Source: DASTPP01 sp035762175
GTDB lineage: Bacteria > Myxococcota_A > Polyangia > Polyangiales > Polyangiaceae
Direction: 5' to 3'
Assembly: GCA_035762175.1 (NCBI GenBank)
Contig: DASTPP010000300.1
Location: 1 to 36,842 of the forward strand
DNA: 36,842 bases
How positions within the stretch are numbered: position 1 is the first letter of the stretch; each line of letters starts with the position of its first letter. Shown piece after piece: positions 7,134 through 14,211 of the stretch. The notes below the pieces were generated by a model that saw only the letters and a program-made list of their open reading frames with translations, did no database searches and was not told where the DNA came from. The position numbers and the translations under genes are program-made.

Positions 7134-8386
7134 CCCGCGCACGAACCCGCCGACCCGCCCGCCAGCCACGCCGCGAGCTCGGCCGGCCCGAGCCCCAGCG
7201 CCGCGTCTTCGACCCCCTCGGCCCCCAGCGCCTCAATCTTCTGCCCGAGCACCCGCTCTTCGTCGTCGCGCAAGGGCCGCCCCAGCCGCTTGACGACGAG
7301 CCGCCGCACCGCCCGCGCCTCGCCCTCGCGCAGGCCCGCCTCGCGGCCGCGCGCCTCGCCCTCGCGCAGGCCCGCCTCGCGGCCCCGCAGCTCGCCCTCG
7401 CGCGCCCGCAGCTCGGCGAGCTCGGCCAGGCCCTTCGCCCAGCGCCCGAGCTCGGCCGGGTCGTCGGGCGGCGGCGGCAGGCCGGCGGGCAGCGGTTCGT
7501 CGAGCGCGGGCGGCACGGGCAGCGAGGGGCGGACGGCCTCGGGGCCGCAGTGCGAGGCGAGCTTCTCGAGGCACGCCTCGCGCACGCGGGCGGCGAGCCC
7601 GAGCACCCGCACCTGCAAGGCCGCGAGCTCGGCGAGCGTAATGCGGTACGACTTCGAGTATCGGGCTTCAATATACGCCTTTCGCAACAGGTCGTGCAGC
7701 CGCTTGTCTTCGGGCTCGGTCTTGGGCAGCGCCTCGACGAGCCGCGGGTGCTGCTCGGCGGCCTTCTGGCCGAGCGCGTTCAAATCATGGGTGCGCTCTT
7801 TGTAACCCGTGAACACCAAGCTGGCGGTGTGGTAATAGCGCTCGGCCGCCTGGTGCAGCAAGAAGGCCGCGTGGTTCGGCCGCCCCTGCCCGATGAAGTA
7901 GCGGCAGCCGCGAAAGAACCCGCTCGCGCTGTCGAACCAGTAGCCGAAGTTGTACTCGCCCGTCGCGAGGCGCTCGTTGGGGTTGAGCGCCTTGGGCGTG
8001 GCGAAGTCGAGCTTCTGGCCCGCGTAGAGCAGCACCCCTTCTTTGACGATGTCGGCGAAGAAGTACTGCCCCATGCGCACTTCTCGGTTCACGAACTTGA
8101 TGTCGTGCGCGATGAGCGTGACCGGGCTGGGCGCGGCCGCCGCGCGCAAGCGCGCCTCGAGCCCGTGCCAGAGGGCGACGTCGTCGGCCTGCGCGGGCTC
8201 GCGCACCACGGCGAGCAGGTCGAAGTCGCTCTTATAGCCCGTCGCCTCGTCGTCGACCCAGTCGCCGCGGGCGTGGCTGCCGAACAGCACCAAAAGCCCC
8301 TGCGGCACCGCCTCGCGAAAGATCGCGACCACGGCGCCGAGCCTCTCTCGCCGGTCTGCCGGCAGGTGTTCGATCGATGTCTTCAT
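7130..8386 (-). CDS. Nucleotidyltransferase-HEPN fusion with repeat-bearing C-terminal tail
   Basis: A 418-residue protein. Residues 1-120 form a minimal/KNTase-type nucleotidyltransferase with GSHARGDW (36-43) and metal-binding D54-x-D56 (SDFDLL). Residues about 140-275 form a HEPN-type helical domain (NHAAFLLHQAAERYYHTASL, then YKERTHDLNALG). The tail (about 300-418) has two exact copies of the 12-residue unit REAGLREGEARG, then a helical end (AVRRLVVKRLGRPLRDDEE to ELAAWLAG) that recalls the C-termini of Rpn/DUF4351 proteins. In MNT-HEPN toxin-antitoxin pairs the two domains are separate proteins; here they are one chain, as in KNTase-like proteins. The start is the ATG at 8386; the frame stays open to 9334 only because of GC bias. 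A role in nucleotide transfer to RNA or protein is inferred from the family. Confidence 0.85.
   Translation of the reverse strand: MKTSIEHLPADRRERLGAVVAIFREAVPQGLLVLFGSHARGDWVDDEATGYKSDFDLLAVVREPAQADDVALWHGLEARLRAAAAPSPVTLIAHDIKFVNREVRMGQYFFADIVKEGVLLYAGQKLDFATPKALNPNERLATGEYNFGYWFDSASGFFRGCRYFIGQGRPNHAAFLLHQAAERYYHTASLVFTGYKERTHDLNALGQKAAEQHPRLVEALPKTEPEDKRLHDLLRKAYIEARYSKSYRITLAELAALQVRVLGLAARVREACLEKLASHCGPEAVRPSLPVPPALDEPLPAGLPPPPDDPAELGRWAKGLAELAELRAREGELRGREAGLREGEARGREAGLREGEARAVRRLVVKRLGRPLRDDEERVLGQKIEALGAEGVEDAALGLGPAELAAWLAGGSAGSCAG
7314..7385. repeat. In-gene 36-bp tandem repeat, two copies
   Basis: Two near-identical 36-bp units begin at 7314 and 7350 inside the nucleotidyltransferase-HEPN gene. 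They encode two copies of a 12-residue charged helical unit containing LREGEA, so the frame is kept. A diverged third copy (REGELRG) lies on the N-terminal side of the tract in the protein. Such tracts can expand or contract by slippage. Confidence 0.85.
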
Positions 8387-8577
8387 CGCGCGCCCCCGAG
8401 AGAGAACGATACCAGAGAGCGCGCGAGCGGGCGAGCGAAGAGTGCGGGCGCGAAGCCGGTTTTTGCGGCCCCGCGCGCGATCGCAAGGCCGATCGCGCGC
8501 CGCGCTCTCGCCGCGAAGCGGCCGTCGCCGAACGGCACGCGCTCGCCACCGGGTAGAGGGTTGCCGTCGCGCGGCGG

Positions 8578-8802
8578 TGCCCCCGACTGAAGTCGGGGGC
8601 AGCGAACGCCCTTGGAAACGGCCCGCAAAGCCCTGCCGGAGGCAGGGCTCGAGCGTCGCGAGCCGCTTCGCGCGCTTGTCCGGAAGCCGGAGCCCTTGGG
8701 AGCCCGGCCCCCGGCGAGGGGGCGGGCTTTGCTCGCCGAATCGGTTCGAGGCTGCGTGGCACGAGCGGGCGTTCGCTGCCCCCGAGTTCACTCGGGGGCA
8801 GC
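8578..8802 (+). repeat. Multi-hairpin dispersed repeat element, copy 1
   Basis: A 225-bp element bounded by two strong palindromes: 8578-8601 (TGCCCCCGACT, GA, AGTCGGGGGCA) and 8775-8802 (13-bp arms, loop TC). Between them lie a third perfect hairpin at 8629-8649 (AGCCCTGCC, gga, GGCAGGGCT) and a fourth at 8701-8728 with a one-base bulge. A related copy in the opposite orientation lies at 16647-16908, sharing the same order of hairpins and long identical blocks. No open frame fits it. It may be a MITE-like element, a structured RNA, or a terminator cluster between the nucleotidyltransferase gene and the palindrome array. Confidence 0.85.
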
Positions 8803-8927
8803 GAGCCGCCCCCCGCCGTGTCCTGGCCCGAGCAAGCAGGGTTGGTATCGCCGCGGGGAGCGCGTCTGTCGCCGCCCCGAAGGCGCCTGTGCCGTCGCGG
8901 AGAAGCCAGCGCGCGGCGAGACGCCGG

Positions 8928-9254
8928 CGAGACGCGTGCAGACCCCTTCGTGGCACCCCGAGAGGCCGCCTGGACGCGCGCAGCGGTTCTCTTGGTGGCC
9001 CGAAACGCCTTCTGTACGCGTACAGACGGCCTCTGGCGGTCGAGACGAGGCGCCTGTACGCGTACAGAAGGCTTCTCGGCGTCGAAAAAGACGTCTGGAC
9101 GCGTCCAGACGGCCAATCGGGGTGAAAATTTGTCGTCTGGACGCGCCCAGACGCCTTCTGTACGCGTACAGACGGCCTCTCGGGGCGCCAAGAACGCGTC
9201 TGTACGCGTACAGACGGCTCTCGGGGCGCCAAGAACGCGTCTGTACGCGTACAG
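8928..9254. repeat. Array of nine palindromic units at 42-bp spacing
   Basis: The 14-bp core CTGTACGCGTACAG or a variant starts at 8928, 8970, 9012, 9054, 9095, 9137, 9158, 9200 and 9241. Steps are 42, 42, 42, 41, 42, 21, 42 and 41 bp. Five cores are the exact consensus. The unit at 9095 is CTGGACGCGTCCAG, a compensated change that keeps the palindrome perfect. Those at 8970 and 9137 have one mismatched pair, and the first is degenerate (10 of 14). Two units extend to perfect 18-bp palindromes (9093-9110 and 9198-9215). Inter-core sequence is partly conserved, and nearly identical in the last two units. The 21- and 42-bp steps place units on one helical face. Steps of 41 bp break any reading frame, so the array is non-coding. 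It lies 540 bp upstream of the nucleotidyltransferase-HEPN start and 120 bp downstream of the TOPRIM-like gene. Confidence 0.92.
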
Positions 9255-9375
9255 AAGCCTGATTCGGCTGTGCGGGCCCCTCTCGAGGGCGTCACGACCA
9301 GCCCCGGCCGCGCCCGCTCGGCGACCCTGGCCACCGAGAGCGCGCCGGGCGCCTTACCGATGGGGCCAGGAGGCG

Positions 9376-10017
9376 TCAGGCGTGATCTGCGTGCCCGTAG
9401 GCTCGGGCGACCGCTCGCACCGCCGCCTCGATCTCGGCCTCGAAGGCCGCGAAGGCGGGCAGCGTGCGCAACGTCTCGAAGCGCACGCGCTCGCCGAAGA
9501 GCGCGAAGAGCCGCTCGGGCGGGCGCCGCATGCCACTCTCGACGAGCAATCGCTTCAGCGTCGCCTTCGGGTCGGGCTCGCGCTCGGGCTCGGGCGGCAG
9601 GGCGGGGGCCGCGCTATCGCCGAGGGCCGTGCGAAAGGCCTCGGGGTCGGTGAGCAACCAAGCCTCGACCTCGTGCACGGGCACGCAAGCGACGACGGGC
9701 CGCTCGTCGCCCGTGGCCAGCAAGGCCTGGCGGCTGGGCACCACGTTGTTCTCGCGGGCCTTTCGCGGGTCGCCGGCGCCGTCGGTGTGCACGACGAAGA
9801 GCGTGCAGCCCTCGCCGTCTCGCCCGACGGCGGCCATGAAGCGATCGGCGCGGCCGCTCTTCACCCACGGCGCGTCGATGCCCACCGTCTCGGCCACCTC
9901 GCACTCGGACGGGAACAGGCGCGCGCCGACCGCGTCGAGGAGGCGGCTGACGAGGGGCGAGAGAAAGCGGTAATCGCTCGAACCTTCGGCATAGAGGCCC
10001 GCGCAGAGGTAGATCAT
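9376..10017 (-). CDS. TOPRIM-like protein of DUF4276 type, partner of AAA ATPase
   Basis: A 213-residue protein whose motifs fit the TOPRIM-like DUF4276 group: an N-terminal acidic motif YAEGSSDYRFL (E11), a central strand with VVHTDGAGD (D79, D83), and PVHEVEAWLLTDP (E116/E118). These acidic residues would bind metal for nuclease or phosphoryl chemistry. Its ATG overlaps the stop of the upstream ATPase gene in an ATGA, so translation is coupled and the two products probably form a complex. Such ATPase plus TOPRIM pairs are known from abortive-infection and OLD-like phage-defence systems, where the ATPase senses and the TOPRIM protein cleaves or modifies nucleic acid. The defence role is inference from architecture. 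Immediately downstream lies the palindrome array. Confidence 0.8.
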   Translation of the reverse strand: MIYLCAGLYAEGSSDYRFLSPLVSRLLDAVGARLFPSECEVAETVGIDAPWVKSGRADRFMAAVGRDGEGCTLFVVHTDGAGDPRKARENNVVPSRQALLATGDERPVVACVPVHEVEAWLLTDPEAFRTALGDSAAPALPPEPEREPDPKATLKRLLVESGMRRPPERLFALFGERVRFETLRTLPAFAAFEAEIEAAVRAVARAYGHADHA

Positions 10018-11537
10018 TCGCCGGCCTCGGCGACCTCAGCCTTAGCTGAGTCGAGGAGCCGTTCGACCTCTCGGAGCGACACGAACTCGCCTGCCCGCGC
10101 CGGCTTGACGGAGCGGGCCACCTTGCGAACATGGGTGACGAGGCGACCGTCGCGCCGTACGACATTGAGAAAGCGCAAGCACTCGGGGCGCGAGTGCAGC
10201 GCCGCGAGCAGTACGGGCGAGTGGGTCGTGAGGACGATCTGCGGGCGCGCGTCATACGCCTCTGCTCGCCCCGCCCCTAGAGCCCTTTCAGGCCGCAACG
10301 ATAGCTCTTGGAGAAGCTCGAGGAGGGCACGAAGCCTGCCCGGGTAGATGCCATTCTCGGGCTCTTCGATGCCGAGCAAGGAGGGGGAGGGCTCGGCTCG
10401 CAGGGCCGTCAACATCGCGAGCAGGCGCAACGTCCCATCGGACACGACGCGGGCGGGCAGGCGTTCGCCCCCGGAAAATTCGAAATCGATTCGAAACGAC
10501 TCTTCTTCCGGGACGGCGTCGAACGACGAGAGCCCGGGCACGAGCGACACGAGATCGGCGCGGAGCGCGCCGAGCGCCTCGGGGGCCAGTTCGGCAAGGA
10601 CCGTCGGCAGGTTCGACGCGTCGGGGGCCAGCCCTTCATCGGCGCCTACCCGCTCACTAGGCTCGCGCAACCGCGTGGAGTCGAGGTGGGAGGAGCGAAA
10701 CTCCATCAACTCGTTTCGTAGATCAGTAGTCACTGGATCGGGGCCTTGGGGGCGGCCATCGCTCGAGGATATGTCGGCTTCCCCTTCGGTAAGGGCGAGG
10801 CCTTGCGCAATCATGGCGTCCCTGACCACTTGGTTGAGTGTAGCCTCCAGCGTCGGGAGGTTTAGGCGCTCCTTTATCGCCTCGAGCAGGGCCATCGTCT
10901 CGGGGTTCTTGATGTTTATGAACGTCTTGCCGGGTCCCGCATGGGGGTACCAGGCAAGCGCCGTTTGTGTACGGGGAACCTTGACTGTTCGTGGCTCAAT
11001 GCCCGTCGGTAGTTCGACAAGCTGCCGACTGCGAGTCGTGGGAGGTCTCGCCGCGGACTGCTGGAATATTATGTGCCCTTCGTAGCCATAGCGTGCGTAA
11101 GGCGACCAGCTCGGCCTTGACCTGACCCACTCGTCTTCGTCGGACAAGAGAGCTCGCAAGCACTCGCTCTTGACGCCTATACGATCAACGCCAGAAGGCG
11201 AAGGTTGACGCTCGAGTACGAGCTCGTAGCGCAGTCGTGTTTGGACATCCTCATCGTCGAATTTGTCCGACGGCGTCAGGGTGAGGGTCTCGGCCACGAA
11301 ACGGATTGTTCGCCCCGGCCCGTCGGCGCCCCGCGTGAACTGGTCGAGTACGCGCCCCCGCCCCCCCTTGAAGGCCTCGACGACCGGCATTGACGCCAGT
11401 CGCGATAGCAGCATGAGCGCCTCGAGCACGTTCGACTTCCCCGCGCTGTTGGGCCCGACGAGCACCGTGAAGGGCTCGAGGTCCATCGAAAAGTCGCGGA
11501 GCGACTTGAAGCCGTCGATTTCGATGCGCGTGATCAT
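10014..11537 (-). CDS. AAA ATPase of RecF/OLD type (AAA_15/AAA_21)
   Basis: A 507-residue ATPase. The N-terminus MITRIEIDGFKSLRDFSMDL and Walker A GPNSAGKS (28-35) are characteristic of OLD/RecF-like AAA_15/AAA_21 proteins. Near the C-terminus are the signature-like FSGGERLPARVVSDGTLRLL, Walker B LLGIEEPENGI and the H-loop-like IVLTTHSPVLLAAL. Between them lies a roughly 200-residue insertion, which in this class can be a coiled coil or regulatory domain. No internal TOPRIM domain is seen; instead a separate TOPRIM-like protein is encoded immediately downstream with a 4-bp overlap. The part of the gene around 10700-11500 uses more A/T-containing codons than its neighbours, a hint of horizontal acquisition. 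The likely role is the sensor ATPase of a two-gene defence-type module. Confidence 0.88.
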   Translation of the reverse strand: MITRIEIDGFKSLRDFSMDLEPFTVLVGPNSAGKSNVLEALMLLSRLASMPVVEAFKGGRGRVLDQFTRGADGPGRTIRFVAETLTLTPSDKFDDEDVQTRLRYELVLERQPSPSGVDRIGVKSECLRALLSDEDEWVRSRPSWSPYARYGYEGHIIFQQSAARPPTTRSRQLVELPTGIEPRTVKVPRTQTALAWYPHAGPGKTFINIKNPETMALLEAIKERLNLPTLEATLNQVVRDAMIAQGLALTEGEADISSSDGRPQGPDPVTTDLRNELMEFRSSHLDSTRLREPSERVGADEGLAPDASNLPTVLAELAPEALGALRADLVSLVPGLSSFDAVPEEESFRIDFEFSGGERLPARVVSDGTLRLLAMLTALRAEPSPSLLGIEEPENGIYPGRLRALLELLQELSLRPERALGAGRAEAYDARPQIVLTTHSPVLLAALHSRPECLRFLNVVRRDGRLVTHVRKVARSVKPARAGEFVSLREVERLLDSAKAEVAEAGE

Positions 11538-11635
11538 GGCCGCCCCTTACCTTACCACCCCACCCCCGCCGGGGCGCGCAGGCCGGTCTTTCGCGCGGTC
11601 ACGGGTTCGAGGCCGCGTCACCACCGCGCCCATGC

Positions 11636-11753
11636 GAGCGCCCGCGGCGCGGGCCGGCGGCAGCCTCCGCCGGCGGGGGCCCCACTGTTTGAGCCCGCAG
11701 GGCGAGTTTGGGGTGCCGAAGGAGGCTGCCGCCGGCCCGCGCCGCGGGCGCTC
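11636..11753. repeat. Perfect 33-bp inverted repeat with 52-bp loop
   Basis: The arms 11636-11668 and 11721-11753 are exact reverse complements over 33 bp, beginning GAGCGCCCGCGGCGCGGGCC on the left. The loop contains further pairing possibilities, including CCCCA with TGGGG and a GCCC/GGGC hairpin, so the whole 118 bp could fold into one long stem. It lies in the 300-bp gap between the start of the ATPase gene and the 3' end of the molybdopterin oxidoreductase gene. It has no U tract, so it is not a classical terminator. It could be a MITE, an attachment structure or a large RNA hairpin. Confidence 0.93.
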
Positions 11754-11837
11754 CTTTCGTGCCGAGCCGCGTCCCGCCCGAACGCAGCCCCGCCCCGAAC
11801 GCAGCCCCGCCCGCGCCCGAGCGCGCCCGCCGCCCCG

Positions 11838-13994
11838 CTACTGCGCCGCCGCCGCCTCGGCCGCCGCGCGGACCTCGACGGGCACCCCGTTGAACCCCGC
11901 GTTGCCGCTCAGCCGATCGAGCTTGGTCTCGTCGGTGACGTCGTTGACGCTGGCGCCGGCCGCCTCGGCCCGCGCGACCGAGAGGCGCGTGCCCTCGCGC
12001 GTGTGGCCGAAGCCGTGGGGCAGGCTCACCACGCCGGGCATGATCTCGTCGCTCACCTCGAGCGGGACGACGACCTCGCCCGTGCGCGAGCGCACGCGCA
12101 CATCAAGGCCCGACTCGAGCCCGCGGGCGCGCGCGTCGTCGGGGTGCATGAGCAGCGTGCAGCGGCGGGGGCCCTTGACGAGCTTGTGGCTGTTGTGGAG
12201 CCACGAGTTGTTGTTGCGCAGCTGCCGGCGCCCGATCAGCACGAGCTCGCCCGCGGCCCGCGGGCGGGCCTCGCCGACGAGGCGCGCGGCCTCGCGCACG
12301 AAGGGCGGCGGGGCGACGAAGACGCGCTTGCCCTGGGTGAAGAGCAGGCCGGGCAGGCGCGGCTCGAGGGGCCCGAGGTCGACGCCGTGGGGGGCCTCGC
12401 GCAGCTTGCGCAGCGAGAGGGCGTGGGGCGAGCGCCGAAAGGCGCCGTGGGGGCCGAAGCGCAGGCCGAAGTCGACGATGGGCTCGGGGCCCCGGGGCAG
12501 CAGGCGGCGGGCGAGGGGGCGCAGGGGGGCGGGCACGAGCAGGCCGAGGGCGAGCTCGGCGCAGATCTCCCAGTCGTGGCGCTCGGCCTCGAGGCGGGGG
12601 AAGACGGGGGGCGCGTACTTCGCCTGGTTGCGGACGGCGAAGGCGTTGAGCGCGACGTCGTAGTGCGAGCGGGCGAGCGGCGAGGTGGGGGGCAAGATGA
12701 CGTGGGCGTGGCGCGTCGTCTCGTTGAGGTAGGCGTCGATCGAGACCATGAACTCGAGCGAGCCGAACGCGCGCTCGAGGCGCGCGCCGTTGGGGGCGCT
12801 CAGGGCGGGGTTGCCCGCCATGGTCAGCATGGCGCGCACCTGGCCCCGGCCCGGCGTCTCGATCTCGTCGGCGAGCGAGGCGACGGGCAGCTCGCCGGCG
12901 AGCTCGGGCAGGCCCCGCACGCGGCTCGACCAGCGGCCGAAGCCGCGCGAGACGCCGAGCGCGCGCAGGGCGGCGACGAAGTCGACCGCGGGCGTCGTGA
13001 ACATGGCGCCGCCCGGCTCGTCGAGCCGGCCGGTGACGACGTTGAGCGCCTGCGCGAGCCACCAGGCGAGCGTGCCGTTCTCTTGGGTGCAGAGGCCGAC
13101 GCGGCCGTAGCAGGCGGCGCGGCGGGCGCCGGCGAACTCGCGGGCGAGGCGGGCGATGTCGGCGGCGGGCACGCCCGAGTGCTCGGCGGCGAGGGCGGGG
13201 GGCACGCGGCGGGCGAGGGCTTCGAGCTCGGCGAGGCCCTCGAGCCGGTCGGCCAGGCGGCCGGGGGCGGCGAGGCGCTCGTCGAAGACGACGTGCAGCA
13301 GGCCGAGCAGGAGCCAGGCGTCGGCGCCCGGGCGCACGAAGAAGTGCTCGTCGGCCAGCTCGGCGGTCTCGGTGCGGCGCGGGTCGACGACCACGACCTT
13401 GCCGCCCCGCTCGCGCACCGCGCGCAGGCGCCGCCGCATGTCGGGCGCCGTCATGACGCTGCCGTTCGAGACGGCGGGGTTCGCGCCCAGCACCAGGAAG
13501 TAGTCGGTGCGGTCGACGTCGGGCACGGGCATGAGCGCGACGTGGCCGAACATCTCGAGGGCCACCAGCATCTGCGGCAGCTGGTCGGTCGAGCTCGCCG
13601 AGCTGGTGTTCTTGCTGCGCAGGCCGCGCGCGAGCGCCAGCCCGAAGGTGAGCAGCCCCAGGTTGTGCGCCGTCGGGTTGCCGTAATAGATGCCGAGCGC
13701 GTCGCGCCCGTGGCGGCGGCGCACGGCCGACAGGCCCGCGATCGCCCGCTCGAAGGCCTCGCCCCAGCTCGCCTCGCGGAAGGCGCCGCCGCCCTCGCGC
13801 ACCAGCGGCGCCCGCAGCCGGTCGGGGTCGTGGTGCAGGTCGGCCATGCCCACGGCCTTGGGGCAGATGTAGCCGCGGCTCTGCGGATCGTCGTCGTCGC
13901 CGCGCACGGCCACCGCCCGGTCGCCCTCGGTCTCGACGATGATGCCGCAAGCGGCTTCGCACAGGGTACAGGTCGCGACGTGCCGGCTTCGCAT
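11838..13994 (-). CDS. Molybdopterin-dependent oxidoreductase with [4Fe-4S] cluster
   Basis: A 718-residue member of the DMSO reductase/formate dehydrogenase superfamily. The N-terminal cluster motif is C9-x2-C12-x3-C16 with C44 (CTLCEAACGI, GYICPK). Cofactor-binding segments follow: GIYYGNPTAHN, FLVLGANPAVSNG, VVVVDPRRTETAELAD, and the C-terminal molydopterin dinucleotide domain with MHPDDARARGLESG and VSLPHGFGHTREG. There is no Tat signal, so it is cytoplasmic. The start at 13994 puts the cluster motif in the usual place. No electron-transfer or membrane subunit is adjacent; the protein may be a single-subunit enzyme accepting a diffusible donor. It is divergent from an outer-membrane barrel gene, with 217 bp between them that may hold both promoters. 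The substrate cannot be read from the sequence. Confidence 0.92.
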   Translation of the reverse strand: MRSRHVATCTLCEAACGIIVETEGDRAVAVRGDDDDPQSRGYICPKAVGMADLHHDPDRLRAPLVREGGGAFREASWGEAFERAIAGLSAVRRRHGRDALGIYYGNPTAHNLGLLTFGLALARGLRSKNTSSASSTDQLPQMLVALEMFGHVALMPVPDVDRTDYFLVLGANPAVSNGSVMTAPDMRRRLRAVRERGGKVVVVDPRRTETAELADEHFFVRPGADAWLLLGLLHVVFDERLAAPGRLADRLEGLAELEALARRVPPALAAEHSGVPAADIARLAREFAGARRAACYGRVGLCTQENGTLAWWLAQALNVVTGRLDEPGGAMFTTPAVDFVAALRALGVSRGFGRWSSRVRGLPELAGELPVASLADEIETPGRGQVRAMLTMAGNPALSAPNGARLERAFGSLEFMVSIDAYLNETTRHAHVILPPTSPLARSHYDVALNAFAVRNQAKYAPPVFPRLEAERHDWEICAELALGLLVPAPLRPLARRLLPRGPEPIVDFGLRFGPHGAFRRSPHALSLRKLREAPHGVDLGPLEPRLPGLLFTQGKRVFVAPPPFVREAARLVGEARPRAAGELVLIGRRQLRNNNSWLHNSHKLVKGPRRCTLLMHPDDARARGLESGLDVRVRSRTGEVVVPLEVSDEIMPGVVSLPHGFGHTREGTRLSVARAEAAGASVNDVTDETKLDRLSGNAGFNGVPVEVRAAAEAAAAQ

Positions 13995-14211
13995 GGTGGC
14001 CGAGAGCGTACGCCAAAGGGGCCCCCGGCGCAGCCTCGCTCGGGCCTTCTGCGCCGCTTTGCAGGCGCCCCCGAACCCTTCAACGGTGGCGCAACCCGGG
14101 CGCCCCGGCGGGGCCGACGGCCGCGCTCGCGCGCCGGCGGAGCCCCCGGTCGTGATAAGGCTGGCGCGCGGTGCGGGGCGCCCACGCCCGCCACCGACGG
14201 CGCCCCGACTC

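Noticed and set aside
8928..9254. CRISPR array
   Set aside because: Repeats are only 14-18 bp, spacers are partly conserved rather than unique, one step is half-length, and no cas genes are present.
8387..9334. N-terminal extension of the nucleotidyltransferase-HEPN protein through the array
   Set aside because: The extension is repetitive and Arg-rich, while a normal nucleotidyltransferase N-terminus begins at 8386.
8818..10347. Plus-strand frame running through the palindrome array and the TOPRIM-like gene
   Set aside because: The array has 41-bp steps that break the repeat in any frame, and the rest is antisense to a better gene.
11636..11753. Intrinsic terminator
   Set aside because: The arms are far longer than usual and no T tract follows on either strand; termination cannot be claimed from sequence alone.
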